A stretch of 64,000 nt of DNA, from NCBI GenBank assembly GCA_965220505.1, contig CBDCQE010000001.1, positions 1,736,001 through 1,800,000 on the forward strand, given 5' to 3'. A model generated the notes under the pieces. It had not been told where the DNA came from, ran no database searches, and saw only the letters and a program-made list of their open reading frames with translations. The position numbers and the translations under genes are program-made. Positions within the stretch are counted from its first letter, which is position 1. The number at the start of each line of letters is the position of its first letter. Positions 8,892 to 16,975 of this stretch are shown here, piece by piece. This DNA is from Bin87 sp965220505. GTDB lineage: Bacteria; Chloroflexota; Dehalococcoidia; Lucifugimonadales; UBA3495.

Positions 8892-9107
8892 ATGAGTGAC
8901 AAGGATAAGGTCATGGCTCAGTGGTTCAGAGATAACAAACGCATCTTCCTCATAGCATTGGTCGTCGGATTCCTGACAAGCTTGGTGATTAATGTCTTGA
9001 AGGAATATATGCCGTATCTTGTTGCACTGTTGATTGCGGTGGTCGCGGGAGGACTTGTTGGTATGGTGACCAATTTCCTTTACGACCGCATCGCCAGAAA
9101 GCCTTGA
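8892..9107 (+). CDS. Small two-helix membrane protein
   Basis: A 71-residue protein, MSDKDKVMAQWFRDNKR followed by two hydrophobic segments (IFLIALVVGFLTSLVINVL and YLVALLIAVVAGGLVGMV) and a basic tail. Predicted inner-membrane hairpin with a short linker. A TTG at 8862 would add ten residues; I prefer ATG 8892. No family recognised. It lies between the HpaB-type gene and a convergent LigB gene. Confidence 0.5.
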   Translation: MSDKDKVMAQWFRDNKRIFLIALVVGFLTSLVINVLKEYMPYLVALLIAVVAGGLVGMVTNFLYDRIARKP

Positions 9108-9181
9108 CGGGTAACAGAGTTTTCGAGACCCAATGACAACTCACGCGCAAAAATCCTGCCTCTGACCACCGCTCGGCTCTC

Positions 9182-10177
9182 CTATCCCCAAGTGGCAAAC
9201 CCCATGGCGCACCCCGTGCCCGCCGGCGAACGGTAGCACGGGACGTAGTCGACCACGTCCATGTCCAGGTGCTCGGTAGCGCCGGTAACCACGATCCAGT
9301 TGCGGATCTCCGAACTGCCCGAGTTGATCTTCTCTCGAGGCAGGTCCATCAGCTTGTCGACACTCTTGGCCTGCATTCCGGCCAGGGCCTGCTGGTCGAG
9401 TTCCTCGTCCACCACGAAATGGCTCAGACCACCGGAGGCCAGGATGCCCACCCGGATGTCCTTGTCCCAGGATTCAATGGCCGACCGCAGTGCCTGCCCC
9501 AGGTTGAAGCACCGCTTGGGCGTCGGCTGGTTGGGCGGGTAGTAGGTGTTGAGCATGACGGGAACCGTCGGAATGATGCCGTCGGTCATCAGGCGGTTGT
9601 ACACGTAGCCGAAAGCATGGCCGATGCCGCCTCGCTCGCCACGTCCGCGGGTGGGGTCGAGAAACTTCGAGGTGCCAACGTCGAACTCGGCGTCCATCAG
9701 GCTATCGATGATGTGCAGCCCCAGCGCCGAGTCGGTCGGCACCTGCACGTCTTCCGTGTTGTACCCGATGAGATTCAGGCCGCCGGTGGACGGGCCGGCC
9801 TCGTGGCCGGAAACCTTCACCTCGTCTCCCCAGTAGACGCAGAAGGCCGGCATATTATCGTCCAGCAGGTACTCGTGCTGGTCGTCGCCGACCATCACCA
9901 GCACGTCCAGGTTGGCGTCGTAAAGCTTTTTGGACAGGTGGGCGATGGCCTTCTGGTTCTGCTCGTGCCGCTTCGCGAACTTCTCCGGTGTGATCTCGTT
10001 GGCGATCCGTTCGGTGTCCGTACGGGCCAGCAGGTCCTCGAAGTTGGAAACTATGCCGTCGGTTCCGATCAGTTCAAGATGTCCCTTGTCCCGCTCGCCA
10101 CGGCCGGCCCAGCCTTCCGGCGGGGTGCTCAATTGCGGACTGTGGGAGGAGGCCAGACCCAACACCAGTTCTGCCAT
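9182..10177 (-). CDS. LigB-like class III extradiol dioxygenase family protein
   Basis: A 331-residue protein of the class III extradiol ring-cleavage dioxygenase (LigB/DODA) fold. It starts MAELVLGLASSHSPQL, where the SSHSP His is a typical iron ligand, contains VMVGDDQHE (second ligand region) and GGLSHFVVDEE (catalytic/ligand His near residue 245). It has the family's usual C-terminal 'YRSPAGTGCAMGFATW'. The start is supported by GGAGACAG upstream of ATG. It converges with the HpaB-type gene. A second, more similar pair lies at 55.9-58.1 kb. Substrate, whether aromatic catechol or other, cannot be read. Confidence 0.85.
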   Translation of the reverse strand: MAELVLGLASSHSPQLSTPPEGWAGRGERDKGHLELIGTDGIVSNFEDLLARTDTERIANEITPEKFAKRHEQNQKAIAHLSKKLYDANLDVLVMVGDDQHEYLLDDNMPAFCVYWGDEVKVSGHEAGPSTGGLNLIGYNTEDVQVPTDSALGLHIIDSLMDAEFDVGTSKFLDPTRGRGERGGIGHAFGYVYNRLMTDGIIPTVPVMLNTYYPPNQPTPKRCFNLGQALRSAIESWDKDIRVGILASGGLSHFVVDEELDQQALAGMQAKSVDKLMDLPREKINSGSSEIRNWIVVTGATEHLDMDVVDYVPCYRSPAGTGCAMGFATWG

Positions 10178-10317
10178 TTTCTGTCTCCTTTGCAGGTGTA
10201 TTTGGCCGCTATTTTACCGCATAGATTGCACCGCTTGCGGCCTTTGTATATCATTGGTCGGCAAGCCAGTTCTTGATGTGGGCGCCAGCCAGTCGGCAAC
10301 ACCATAATAACTGCCGT

Positions 10318-10947
10318 ATGATACCAACGTGGAACAGTCAAGGCGTGCTGCCTCCAGTGCGTCCCGGAGCCGTCGGCAGCAGTACTGACCGAGCACCCTA
10401 TCGTGTAACATTGGAAAACCTGATAAATCAACTTGCAAGTTCGCCGGCCAGGGCGAAAATTATGCAAGGATTTCTGGACCACCGTGCCGCATTGCATCAG
10501 GTAGGTATTTTGTCGGGGTTCCAGTGGGTCAATGGAAGTTACCTAGAAGATATTGAATCGCTAGAATTGCGTCCACCTAACGACATGGATGTCATAACAT
10601 TTTACCCGTTTAGCGTCGGACGAGACGAGATGATGCTATTGCAGAGATATCCAAAAATCTTTGACTCCCAGTATAGCAAAGGCGAATATAGTGTAGATGC
10701 ATATTTTTATCCTATTGGCATCGAAAATACGCAGTCAACGATACGATGGATCACATATTGGTATAGCATGTGGTCACATACGCGCGGCACACGTGGGCGC
10801 AGTACGCGCCGTCGCGGCGCTTCACGCGATAGGTTTGCGCACATCAACTTATGGAAAGGGTTCGTTGAGGTAGATTTGTCCTCGGACCACGATAGTGACG
10901 CCCGAAGTGTGCTGAATTCAATAGTTCAGCAGAGGGGTTGGAGATGA
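10318..10947 (+). CDS. DUF6932 family protein, nucleotidyltransferase-like
   Basis: A 209-residue protein starting M.P.WN..GVLPPVRPG, the normal opening of the DUF6932 family, with GSYLEDIESLELRPPNDMDVITFY near residue 75, which resembles the nucleotidyltransferase GS..D.DV signature. The DNA is markedly richer in A/T than its neighbours, suggesting recent transfer. Its stop overlaps the next ATG (ATGA at 10944-10947), the tight coupling typical of two-gene modules. The partner that follows (10944) lacks its own stop. Function unknown; conflict-system or toxin-antitoxin role is an inference from the family's mobile context. Confidence 0.7.
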   Translation: MIPTWNSQGVLPPVRPGAVGSSTDRAPYRVTLENLINQLASSPARAKIMQGFLDHRAALHQVGILSGFQWVNGSYLEDIESLELRPPNDMDVITFYPFSVGRDEMMLLQRYPKIFDSQYSKGEYSVDAYFYPIGIENTQSTIRWITYWYSMWSHTRGTRGRSTRRRGASRDRFAHINLWKGFVEVDLSSDHDSDARSVLNSIVQQRGWR

Positions 10948-11198
10948 ACAACAACGAGTACATTTTCGCGCTTGCAGAAATCAATGAACTCGAGGGTCTC
11001 CTTGCGGAAATCCCCGAGCAATACATTATCGGGCGGATTAGTTTGGAGCGCCGGCTAGAAAAAGCTCGCTGGCGTGTTACCGGGATTGCGCCGCCCGTAC
11101 CCGCTGTATATGATGACGACGATACAGCGTCCACTGCCACTGCGTCGCCGAACACTCGAGTTGGCGGGAACGACCGCAGCAAAAGGAGAGAATCGACT
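10944..11198 (+). pseudogene. Truncated partner of DUF6932, open into the GMC gene
   Basis: ATG 10944 overlaps the DUF6932 stop. The frame encodes NNEYIFALAEINELEGLL and then EIPEQYIIGRISLERRLEKAR, matching the short helical N-terminus of the gene usually found after DUF6932, but only about 50 residues of it. A low-complexity stretch (DDDDTASTATASPN) follows, and there is no stop: the frame is continuous with the GMC oxidoreductase that has its own ribosome site at 11181-11188. The simplest reading is a 3'-truncated gene joined to old flanking DNA at about 11095-11160. Confidence 0.6.
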
Positions 11199-12749
11199 AT
11201 GAAGTACGATTACATTGTGATTGGGGCCGGCTCAGCTGGCTCGATTATCGCCAGCCGGCTGACCGAGGATCACAGCAAGCACGTGCTGCTGATCGAGGCA
11301 GGCCCCGACTACCCTGAGTTCGAGCACCTGCCGGAAGAGGTCAAGTTCGGTTACAACACCGAGATCGACATCATGGTCAGCGATCACAACTGGCAGTTCG
11401 TGGGCAAGGGAACGGATACGTCGCCGGAGATCATGGTCCCCCGGGGCAAGGTCACCGGCGGGTCCAGCGCCATCAACGGCCAGGTGTTCCTGCGCGGCGT
11501 GCCCGAGGACTACGACGGCTGGGCCTCCGAGGGCAACGACGAGTGGGCCTACACCAAGCTTCTCCCCATCTTCCGCCGCATCGAGACCGACACCGACTAC
11601 GGTAACGACGACTTCCACGGCGGTGACGGCCCCATCGTGATGCACCGGTTTGCCCGCGAGAGTTGGCTGCCCGCCCAGAACGCGTTCAGCGCCGCCTGCG
11701 TCGCCGCCGGCTTCCCGGAGACCTGGGACCACAACCACCCCGATTCTTATGGGGTTGGCCCCACTCCCTTCAACAACCCCAACGGCATCCGGATGAGCAC
11801 CAACCTCGGTTACCTGTCCGAGTCTCGCCACCGGCTGAACCTGACCATCAAGGCCAACTGCCACGTGCATCGCATCCTGTTCGACGGCAACAAGGCCACG
11901 GGCGTGCAGCTGGAATCAGGCGGCGAGACCTTCGTGGCCGAGGCCGACGAGATCGTTCTCAGCAGCGGCGCCATCGGCTCGCCCCACATCCTGATGCTGT
12001 CCGGCATCGGCCCGGCCGATCACCTGCGCGAAATGGGCATTCCGGTGATCCAGGACGCCCCGGGCGTCGGCCAGAACCTGCGCGACCATCCCACCGTCTG
12101 GTGCACCTGGCGCACCAAGCCCGAGGTTGAGCTGGACGGCCTGGCTCCACGCTCCCAGTTGTGCCTGCGCTACACCGCCGACGGCTCGGACCTGCGCAAC
12201 GACATGAAGATCAGCATGCAGTCCTTCGCCACCGAGCGGATCAACCGCGGCGGCGATCGCATGGTCCCCTTGGGCATCCGCATGAGCACCGGCATCCAGC
12301 TGGCCGCCGGCGCTGGTCACATGCGCCTGCAGTCCACCGACCCGTACCAGCAGCCCTTCCTGGACTACAACTATCTCAAGGAAGAGTCGGACCGGGTGCG
12401 GTTGCGGGATTCCGTGCGCCTGTGCATGCAACTGGCGGATCATCCCGATTTCCAGAACCTGATCCAGGAATGCATCGAGCCGCCCGCGGAGTCGTTGGCA
12501 AGCGACGAAGCTCTGGACGCCTGGATCGCCCGCGAAGTAACCACGTCGCAACACATCTCCGGCACCTGTAAGATGGGTCCGGACAGCGACCCCATGGCCG
12601 TGGTCGACCAGTTCGGCAAGGTCAAGGGCATTACCAACCTGCGCGTCGCCGACGCCAGCGTCATGCCCGACTGCATCCGCGCCAACACCAACGTCACCTC
12701 GATGACCATCGGCGAGCGCGTCGCCGAGTTCATCAAGGAAGGACGGTAA
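11199..12749 (+). CDS. GMC family oxidoreductase (choline dehydrogenase-like)
   Basis: A 516-residue FAD-dependent glucose-methanol-choline oxidoreductase. It begins MKYDYIVIGAGSAGS (dinucleotide loop at residues 9-15), has the GMC signature GGSSAINGQVFLRG near residue 90, the second signature GAIGSPHILMLSGIGPA near residue 260, and a C-terminal catalytic His-Asn pair region (SQHISGTCKMG...NTNVTSM). Start chosen at ATG 11199 behind AAAGGAGAG. Such enzymes oxidise alcohols or choline; the electron acceptor and substrate are unknown. A paralogue is at 33033. Confidence 0.92.
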   Translation: MKYDYIVIGAGSAGSIIASRLTEDHSKHVLLIEAGPDYPEFEHLPEEVKFGYNTEIDIMVSDHNWQFVGKGTDTSPEIMVPRGKVTGGSSAINGQVFLRGVPEDYDGWASEGNDEWAYTKLLPIFRRIETDTDYGNDDFHGGDGPIVMHRFARESWLPAQNAFSAACVAAGFPETWDHNHPDSYGVGPTPFNNPNGIRMSTNLGYLSESRHRLNLTIKANCHVHRILFDGNKATGVQLESGGETFVAEADEIVLSSGAIGSPHILMLSGIGPADHLREMGIPVIQDAPGVGQNLRDHPTVWCTWRTKPEVELDGLAPRSQLCLRYTADGSDLRNDMKISMQSFATERINRGGDRMVPLGIRMSTGIQLAAGAGHMRLQSTDPYQQPFLDYNYLKEESDRVRLRDSVRLCMQLADHPDFQNLIQECIEPPAESLASDEALDAWIAREVTTSQHISGTCKMGPDSDPMAVVDQFGKVKGITNLRVADASVMPDCIRANTNVTSMTIGERVAEFIKEGR

Positions 12750-12759
12750 TTCGGAGCGT

Positions 12760-12788
12760 CGCAGGGGCGGACGGTCTCCGCCCCTGCG
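12760..12788. terminator. GC-rich hairpin after the GMC gene (AGGGGCG family)
   Basis: A 12-bp perfect stem (12760-12771 with 12777-12788) closing a 5-base loop, core AGGGGCGGA...TCCGCCCCT. It lies 10 bases after the GMC stop. There is no T-tract, so it may act as a 3' stabiliser or Rho-linked terminator rather than an intrinsic one. Same core as hairpins at 13808, 51118, 54929, 55864 and 56992. Confidence 0.6.
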
Positions 12789-12801
12789 CAACCACCTAGC
12801 C

Positions 12802-13116
12802 ATGCCTCCCGCCCGCAAATGGACCCGCATCGAGGACCTTGCGGTCCTCCACCTCTATCGGGGCAAGGTCGCCCACGACAGCCGCGAAGTGGCGGCCTTG
12901 GCCGCCGCCCTGGAGCGCAGCCCCAAGTCCATCGGCGCCCGGATACAGGCCTTCGCCGGCCTGGACCCGGCCAACCCGTATTCCCCGTCCGGCAAGGCCA
13001 CGGCTCTAACCCAATCCGTCTGGGCCGAATACCTCGCGGACCGCACCGCCATCGCGACGGAGGGGCAGCGGGCTTACTTGGGCATCCTCAACCGATATTC
13101 TATGGGCCGGCCCTAG
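12802..13116 (+). CDS. Small protein resembling the N-terminal domain of HNH endonucleases
   Basis: A 104-residue protein. 'LERSPKSIGARIQAFAGLDP', then a glycine-poor linker and 'TQSVWAEYLADR', matches the spaced RTPGSVAMKLANFASLDP...WDEF pattern of the helical DNA-recognition-like domain at the N-terminus of many HNH restriction-type endonucleases. No HNH domain follows, so this is either a free-standing version or a truncated remnant. It lies directly after the GMC gene's terminal hairpin. Confidence 0.5.
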   Translation: MPPARKWTRIEDLAVLHLYRGKVAHDSREVAALAAALERSPKSIGARIQAFAGLDPANPYSPSGKATALTQSVWAEYLADRTAIATEGQRAYLGILNRYSMGRP

Positions 13117-13250
13117 TTGCCATCTCATCAGAACGACAGACTTTTGAATTTATAGCGTACTTGTTGATTACACCAGGACTTCCAGGACGCCACCAAAATC
13201 CCTTTTTGCGTTAGGTCCAGTATAATCGATGTCCAAAAGGAGGTGATGTT

Positions 13251-13421
13251 GTGGCAAGTTTGACTGGTGATCCCAAGATTGACGCCCTGTTGGTGAAGCA
13301 CGCGGCGGAGATTCGACGTTTGGAAGCCCTCGCCGAAGCAAAGGCCAAAGAGAACCAGGAGCTAATCGCGAAATTTTACGCAAGCCGTGCGAAACGCCTG
13401 GGGGCGGCCAGTGAGAGATAA
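13251..13421 (+). CDS. Small charged helical protein
   Basis: A 56-residue GTG-started frame with a strong ribosome site (AAAGGAGG, 6 bases upstream) and a TATAAT hexamer at 13221. Sequence VASLTGDPKIDALLVKHAAEI, then alanine/glutamate/lysine-rich helix to RLGAASER. Probably a soluble coiled coil. It overlaps the next gene by 11 bases, so the two form a coupled pair. No family recognised; too short to be listed by size-limited gene callers. Confidence 0.55.
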   Translation: MASLTGDPKIDALLVKHAAEIRRLEALAEAKAKENQELIAKFYASRAKRLGAASER

Positions 13422-13758
13422 TCCACTCGAGCCGGATCTCCAAGGTGAACAGGTTTGGCAAGCTGAGCGAGCCCTATTGCTCGAAATCCACTTCAATGTA
13501 GTGGATATTATCAATCTACGTGCTATCCGGTTACTGGAAATACTGGAACGGGAAGATTACGTTGGCGCATTGAGAATCAGTGTCCTGAATGTAATGGGGC
13601 GTGGAGATTATAGACGAGCCTTGGATAACCTACGGGATTTCGTTCTTGAAGAGCCGGTACTGGACAAGATGTTGCCCGAGCTGATCGACAATGCCGAGCC
13701 AGGGTTGGCCCTACTGAGTGAATGGGGCCAATCGTACCGCTTGTCAGCGCTGCTATAG
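13411..13758 (+). CDS. Hypothetical helical protein, coupled to the 13251 gene
   Basis: A 115-residue protein, GTG start at 13411 behind GGGGGCGG and overlapping the upstream stop. Mostly alpha-helical with leucine-rich stretches (LLLEIHFNVVDIINLRAIRLLEIL, RRALDNLRDFVLEEP). No recognised domain. The overlap and size suggest a two-gene cassette such as a toxin-antitoxin or regulatory pair, but nothing in the sequence confirms that. An ATG eight codons upstream (13387) is the alternative start. Confidence 0.5.
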   Translation: MRDNPLEPDLQGEQVWQAERALLLEIHFNVVDIINLRAIRLLEILEREDYVGALRISVLNVMGRGDYRRALDNLRDFVLEEPVLDKMLPELIDNAEPGLALLSEWGQSYRLSALL

Positions 13759-13807
13759 GCAGTTCGGGCCGAACACGCGGCTGGTTCATGGTACTCGGTC
13801 GAAAATA

Positions 13808-13839
13808 GTGCAGGGGCGAGGGATCTCTCGCCCCTGCAC
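13808..13839. terminator. Bidirectional terminator-like hairpin
   Basis: A perfect 13-bp stem, GTGCAGGGGCGAG (13808-13820) pairing with CTCGCCCCTGCAC (13827-13839), with a 6-base loop. It lies between two convergent genes (ending 13758 and 13859), the place expected for a shared terminator. T-rich bases follow on the plus side (atttg). Confidence 0.65.
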
Positions 13840-13858
13840 ATTTGCCAACTTTTGGCGA

Positions 13859-14254
13859 CTATACCAGCACGCCAAACCCCGATTTGGTGCAGATCTCCAG
13901 CCGGTTGTGGTCCGGGTCGTGGAAGTAGAAGGCCTGTTGCCCGTCGTGGCGGGTCTGGATGTCCGTGCACTCGACACCGATGTTCTGCAATTCGTCGCGC
14001 GCCGCGGAGATGTCGTCTACTTCGAAGGCGGTGTGATGCGACGGCGCGGACGGCGCGTCGGGATTTTCGATGATGTGCACCATGGCCCCGCTGGGCAACT
14101 GCAGCCAGTACAGGTTGTCGCTATCCACCATCTTGGGGATCTGCATGACGCCCAGGACTTCCTGGTACCACTTCAGGGCTATGTCCTTGTCCCGAACGTT
14201 GTAGGTGATGTGGTTGATCGCCTTCAGGCGGATGTTGTCGGCGTTGAGTCCCAT
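13859..14254 (-). CDS. VOC (glyoxalase/extradiol dioxygenase) superfamily protein
   Basis: A 131-residue vicinal-oxygen-chelate protein. The beta-alpha-beta repeats show 'INHITYNVRDKDIALKWYQEVLG' (first metal His), 'HTAFEVDDISAARDEL' (second His) and 'FYFHDPDHNRLEI' (Glu ligand), giving a complete metal site. Start at ATG 14254 has GGGAGGG upstream; the longer frame upstream overlaps the ACMSD-like gene. It follows that gene by 43 bases on the same strand, so the two are probably an operon acting on related aromatic or dicarbonyl intermediates. Confidence 0.85.
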   Translation of the reverse strand: MGLNADNIRLKAINHITYNVRDKDIALKWYQEVLGVMQIPKMVDSDNLYWLQLPSGAMVHIIENPDAPSAPSHHTAFEVDDISAARDELQNIGVECTDIQTRHDGQQAFYFHDPDHNRLEICTKSGFGVLV

Positions 14255-14297
14255 AAGGTTTCCCTCCCGATGGTCAGGGTTGTGCGGTTTGGTTCCG

Positions 14298-15269
14298 TCA
14301 GATTTCCAGCAACCTCTCCAGGTTGCCGAAGAGGATGGCGTCTTTTTCGTCGCGGGTAAGGCTGTCCAACCCGAGCAGCCACGAGACCGGCCAGTCGGCG
14401 CACATGTCGAAGGGCCAGTCAGTTCCGAACACCACCTGCTCGATGCCCGCCATATCAATGAGCATGCGCAGCCCGTCTTCGCTGTGGGTCAGGCAATCGT
14501 AGTAGAACCGGCCGAGATAGGCGCTGGGCGGCTGGTCGATGTTGGCCCGCGCTTCCGGCCGCACCTGCCAACCCCGATCCATGCGGCCGATGCCGTAGCA
14601 GGTGTAGCCGCCGCCATGGCACAGGCACACTCGCAGCCCTGGATAACGGTCCATCACTCCGCCGAAAACGAACGACGCGTACGTGATGGCGCGGTCGGCC
14701 AGATTCCCGATGGTGTTGGGCAGGTGATAACGATTGAGCCGCTCGGAGACCACGGTGTCGCCGCCCTGGTGGACGAGGAACATCGCCCCCAAACGTTCCG
14801 CGGTCGCCCAAAGGGGCTGGAAGACCGGATCGTCAAAGGTGCGTCCGTTGACGTGATCGCCGATCATGGCTCCCTTGAGGCCCAACTCTTCCACCGCACG
14901 GGTCAGTTCCTCGATGGCCGCTCCCACGTCTTGCAAAGGCAGATGGGCCAGTCCGGCGAAGCGGTCCGGATACTCCTCGGTCAATTGGGCGACGTAGTCG
15001 TTGCACTCCCGGTGCATGGCCATGGTCTGGTCCACGCTCAGGTCGTAGAAGTACATATTGGCGTTGGTCGACAACACGTGAACGTCCACGCCCAACGAGT
15101 TCATGTCGGCGATGCGCTGCTCTGGCGTCCAGAAGGTGCGCGGATTGTAGCGGTGCTGGTTATACAACTGCGGCGCGGTGACCCCGAACCAGTTTTCTCC
15201 GCTCTGCATTGCCCGCAACGCGCTGGCCGGCGTTATGTGCGCATGGACGTCGAGAACGCGTACTGCCAT
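14298..15269 (-). CDS. Amidohydrolase family 2 protein, ACMSD-like decarboxylase
   Basis: A 323-residue metal-dependent protein of the amidohydrolase-2 family, which includes aminocarboxymuconate-semialdehyde decarboxylase and other nonoxidative decarboxylases. Metal site: VLDVHAHITP (HxH, residues 9 and 11), HQGG near residue 170 and CHGGG near 220, and FGTDWPFD (Asp near 285). Length is normal for the family. It sits with a VOC gene downstream and a divergent SIS gene, and with HpaB/LigB genes nearby, in keeping with breakdown of ring-cleavage products. Decarboxylase versus hydrolase activity is not decidable from sequence. Confidence 0.87.
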   Translation of the reverse strand: MAVRVLDVHAHITPASALRAMQSGENWFGVTAPQLYNQHRYNPRTFWTPEQRIADMNSLGVDVHVLSTNANMYFYDLSVDQTMAMHRECNDYVAQLTEEYPDRFAGLAHLPLQDVGAAIEELTRAVEELGLKGAMIGDHVNGRTFDDPVFQPLWATAERLGAMFLVHQGGDTVVSERLNRYHLPNTIGNLADRAITYASFVFGGVMDRYPGLRVCLCHGGGYTCYGIGRMDRGWQVRPEARANIDQPPSAYLGRFYYDCLTHSEDGLRMLIDMAGIEQVVFGTDWPFDMCADWPVSWLLGLDSLTRDEKDAILFGNLERLLEI

Positions 15270-15470
15270 TATCGGTTCGCTCCTGTATTGGCGCGGTCGC
15301 CTCAGCCTCAGCGACTTCCAGCGACGGACGTTGCAGTGAATTATAGCCGCTTTGGTTTCATCCGTCAGTTCGCTGCTCGGCCCGGCGATTGGGACACCAA
15401 AACCAACCCTGTTATCATATTTTCGCCACCCAGACCGCAGTGGCAATTCACCGCTCCGGATTTTGTTTGC

Positions 15471-16544
15471 ATGACTACACTCGCTCCACGCGACCGGCAT
15501 CCGTACTTCATGTACGACGCCATCGTCGCTCAGCCCGACGCCATCCGATCCGTGATCTCGACCCAAAAGGCCCGTTGTGCAGAGGTCGCCGAGGTTCTGT
15601 CTCGCAAGCGCCGCATCTATGTCGTGGGCATCGGCACGTCGTGGCACGCGGCGCTGGTGGGCGCATCCATCATGGACGCCGGCCCTGAAGCTTTCGCGTG
15701 GAATTCCTTCGAGTTCTGCGTGTCGCCGCCGCGTGTCACCGCCGACGACGCGGTGATCGTGGTCAGTCACCGGGGCACCAAGCGTTCATCCTATGACGCT
15801 CTGGACGTCGCGAACAGTCTCGGGGCACATACCGTGGCCGTCACCTCCACCGACCCGGGTCCGCGCATTCTGGCCGCCCACGACGGCATCCGCACCGTGG
15901 ACCAGGAAAAATCGGCGGCCTTCACCATCAGCTACACGACGGCCCTCACCGTCCTTGCCATGCTGAACCTGGGCGTGGCCGGTCGCCTCGATGATCCGGC
16001 CAACGGCCTGGATGCGTTTCCGCAGCAGATCGCCGACATCCTCGCCGACGAGGAGAAAGTCCGGCGGGTGGTTTCCGAGCACCACGAGCGGCGCAGGTTC
16101 ATCTCCGCAGGCTGGGGAGCCAATCGGGCCAACGCCTACGAGGTCGCCCTGAAAATCAAGGAGACCAGTCGCGCCGATTGCGAGGGCTTCCAGTCCGAGC
16201 AGTTGCTCCACGGGCCTTTCTGCTCCCTGGATTCCGACTGCTTGCTGACGCTCATAGCGCCCGCTGGAGAGGATCGCGGTCGTTGCGTCGACCTGGCCCA
16301 AGCGGCGGGAGAACTGGGCACGCCCGTGTGGGCACTGACCAACAGGCGCGACGACGACCTGGCGGACGCTGGAGCGATCACCTTCCCGTTGCCGGATTGT
16401 CCTGCGTACCTGATGCCCATCGCCAGTGTCGTCCCGCTCCAGCTTTTCACCTACCACCTGGCCCTGGCACGGGGGACACACCCCGACCTGTTCCAGCAGG
16501 ATGACCCGCTCCAGGCCGCCGCCCGTACCCACTACGACCTCTAA
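15471..16544 (+). CDS. Double-SIS-domain sugar isomerase, GlmS C-terminal-like
   Basis: A 357-residue protein made of two SIS domains and no glutaminase domain. SIS1: 'RRIYVVGIGTSWHAALVGASIMD' and 'VIVVSHRGTKRSS'; SIS2: 'RRFISAGWGANRANAYEVALKIKETS' with 'EQLLHGPF', the equivalent of the GlmS catalytic GExxHGP region. The protein ends with the 'QLFTYHLALARGTHPD' segment of GlmS-type isomerases. It probably isomerises or deaminates an amino-sugar phosphate. The open frame runs far upstream (to 14205) but overlaps the antisense ACMSD-like gene; I use ATG 15471. Confidence 0.85.
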   Translation: MTTLAPRDRHPYFMYDAIVAQPDAIRSVISTQKARCAEVAEVLSRKRRIYVVGIGTSWHAALVGASIMDAGPEAFAWNSFEFCVSPPRVTADDAVIVVSHRGTKRSSYDALDVANSLGAHTVAVTSTDPGPRILAAHDGIRTVDQEKSAAFTISYTTALTVLAMLNLGVAGRLDDPANGLDAFPQQIADILADEEKVRRVVSEHHERRRFISAGWGANRANAYEVALKIKETSRADCEGFQSEQLLHGPFCSLDSDCLLTLIAPAGEDRGRCVDLAQAAGELGTPVWALTNRRDDDLADAGAITFPLPDCPAYLMPIASVVPLQLFTYHLALARGTHPDLFQQDDPLQAAARTHYDL

Positions 16545-16569
16545 ACCCAATCCAACCCAGGAGGCCACC

Positions 16570-16944
16570 ATGCCGGACAATGCAGACGCCCAGCGCCTGA
16601 TCGAGGAAGCCGCCCAGACCCGGGGATACACCCTGGAGATGCACCGCATCAACGCCCTCGCCGACCCGGAATGGACCCAAAAATACGGCGAGTTCATCGA
16701 GGCCACCTACACCGGCCAGCGTCTCCTCGACCGCAAGACCAAGGAACTCCTCCAGATCTGCGTCGAAACCGCCCTGCGCGCCGACCAGGAGCAGATCCAG
16801 GCCCACATCCGCGTCGCCCTGAACGAAGGCGCCACACCCCGGGAGATACTGGAGGCGATGCAGGCCGTCATCGCGCCCATGGGAGCGCTGGCGTTCCGCC
16901 GTGGCGTCCAGGCGTGGGCGGCTGAGACGGGGTTCGAATACTGA
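16570..16944 (+). CDS. Carboxymuconolactone decarboxylase (CMD/AhpD-like) family protein
   Basis: A 124-residue all-helical CMD-domain protein. Typical 'LDRKTKELLQICVETALRADQEQIQAHIRVALNEGATPREILEAMQ' core. The CxxC of AhpD is absent (EQIQAH in its place), so it is not a thiol peroxidase-type member; the conserved His (AHIRVAL) remains. AGGAGG precedes ATG 16570. It is 25 bases after the SIS gene and 31 before the ATPase gene. Confidence 0.85.
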   Translation: MPDNADAQRLIEEAAQTRGYTLEMHRINALADPEWTQKYGEFIEATYTGQRLLDRKTKELLQICVETALRADQEQIQAHIRVALNEGATPREILEAMQAVIAPMGALAFRRGVQAWAAETGFEY

Positions 16945-16975
16945 CCCACGCCGCGCCTTCAAATCGGAGGCCGCC

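Noticed and set aside
14205..15470. Upstream extension of the SIS gene frame by 422 codons
   Set aside because: It overlaps the ACMSD-like gene on the opposite strand, whose metal motifs are complete; SIS homology begins after ATG 15471.
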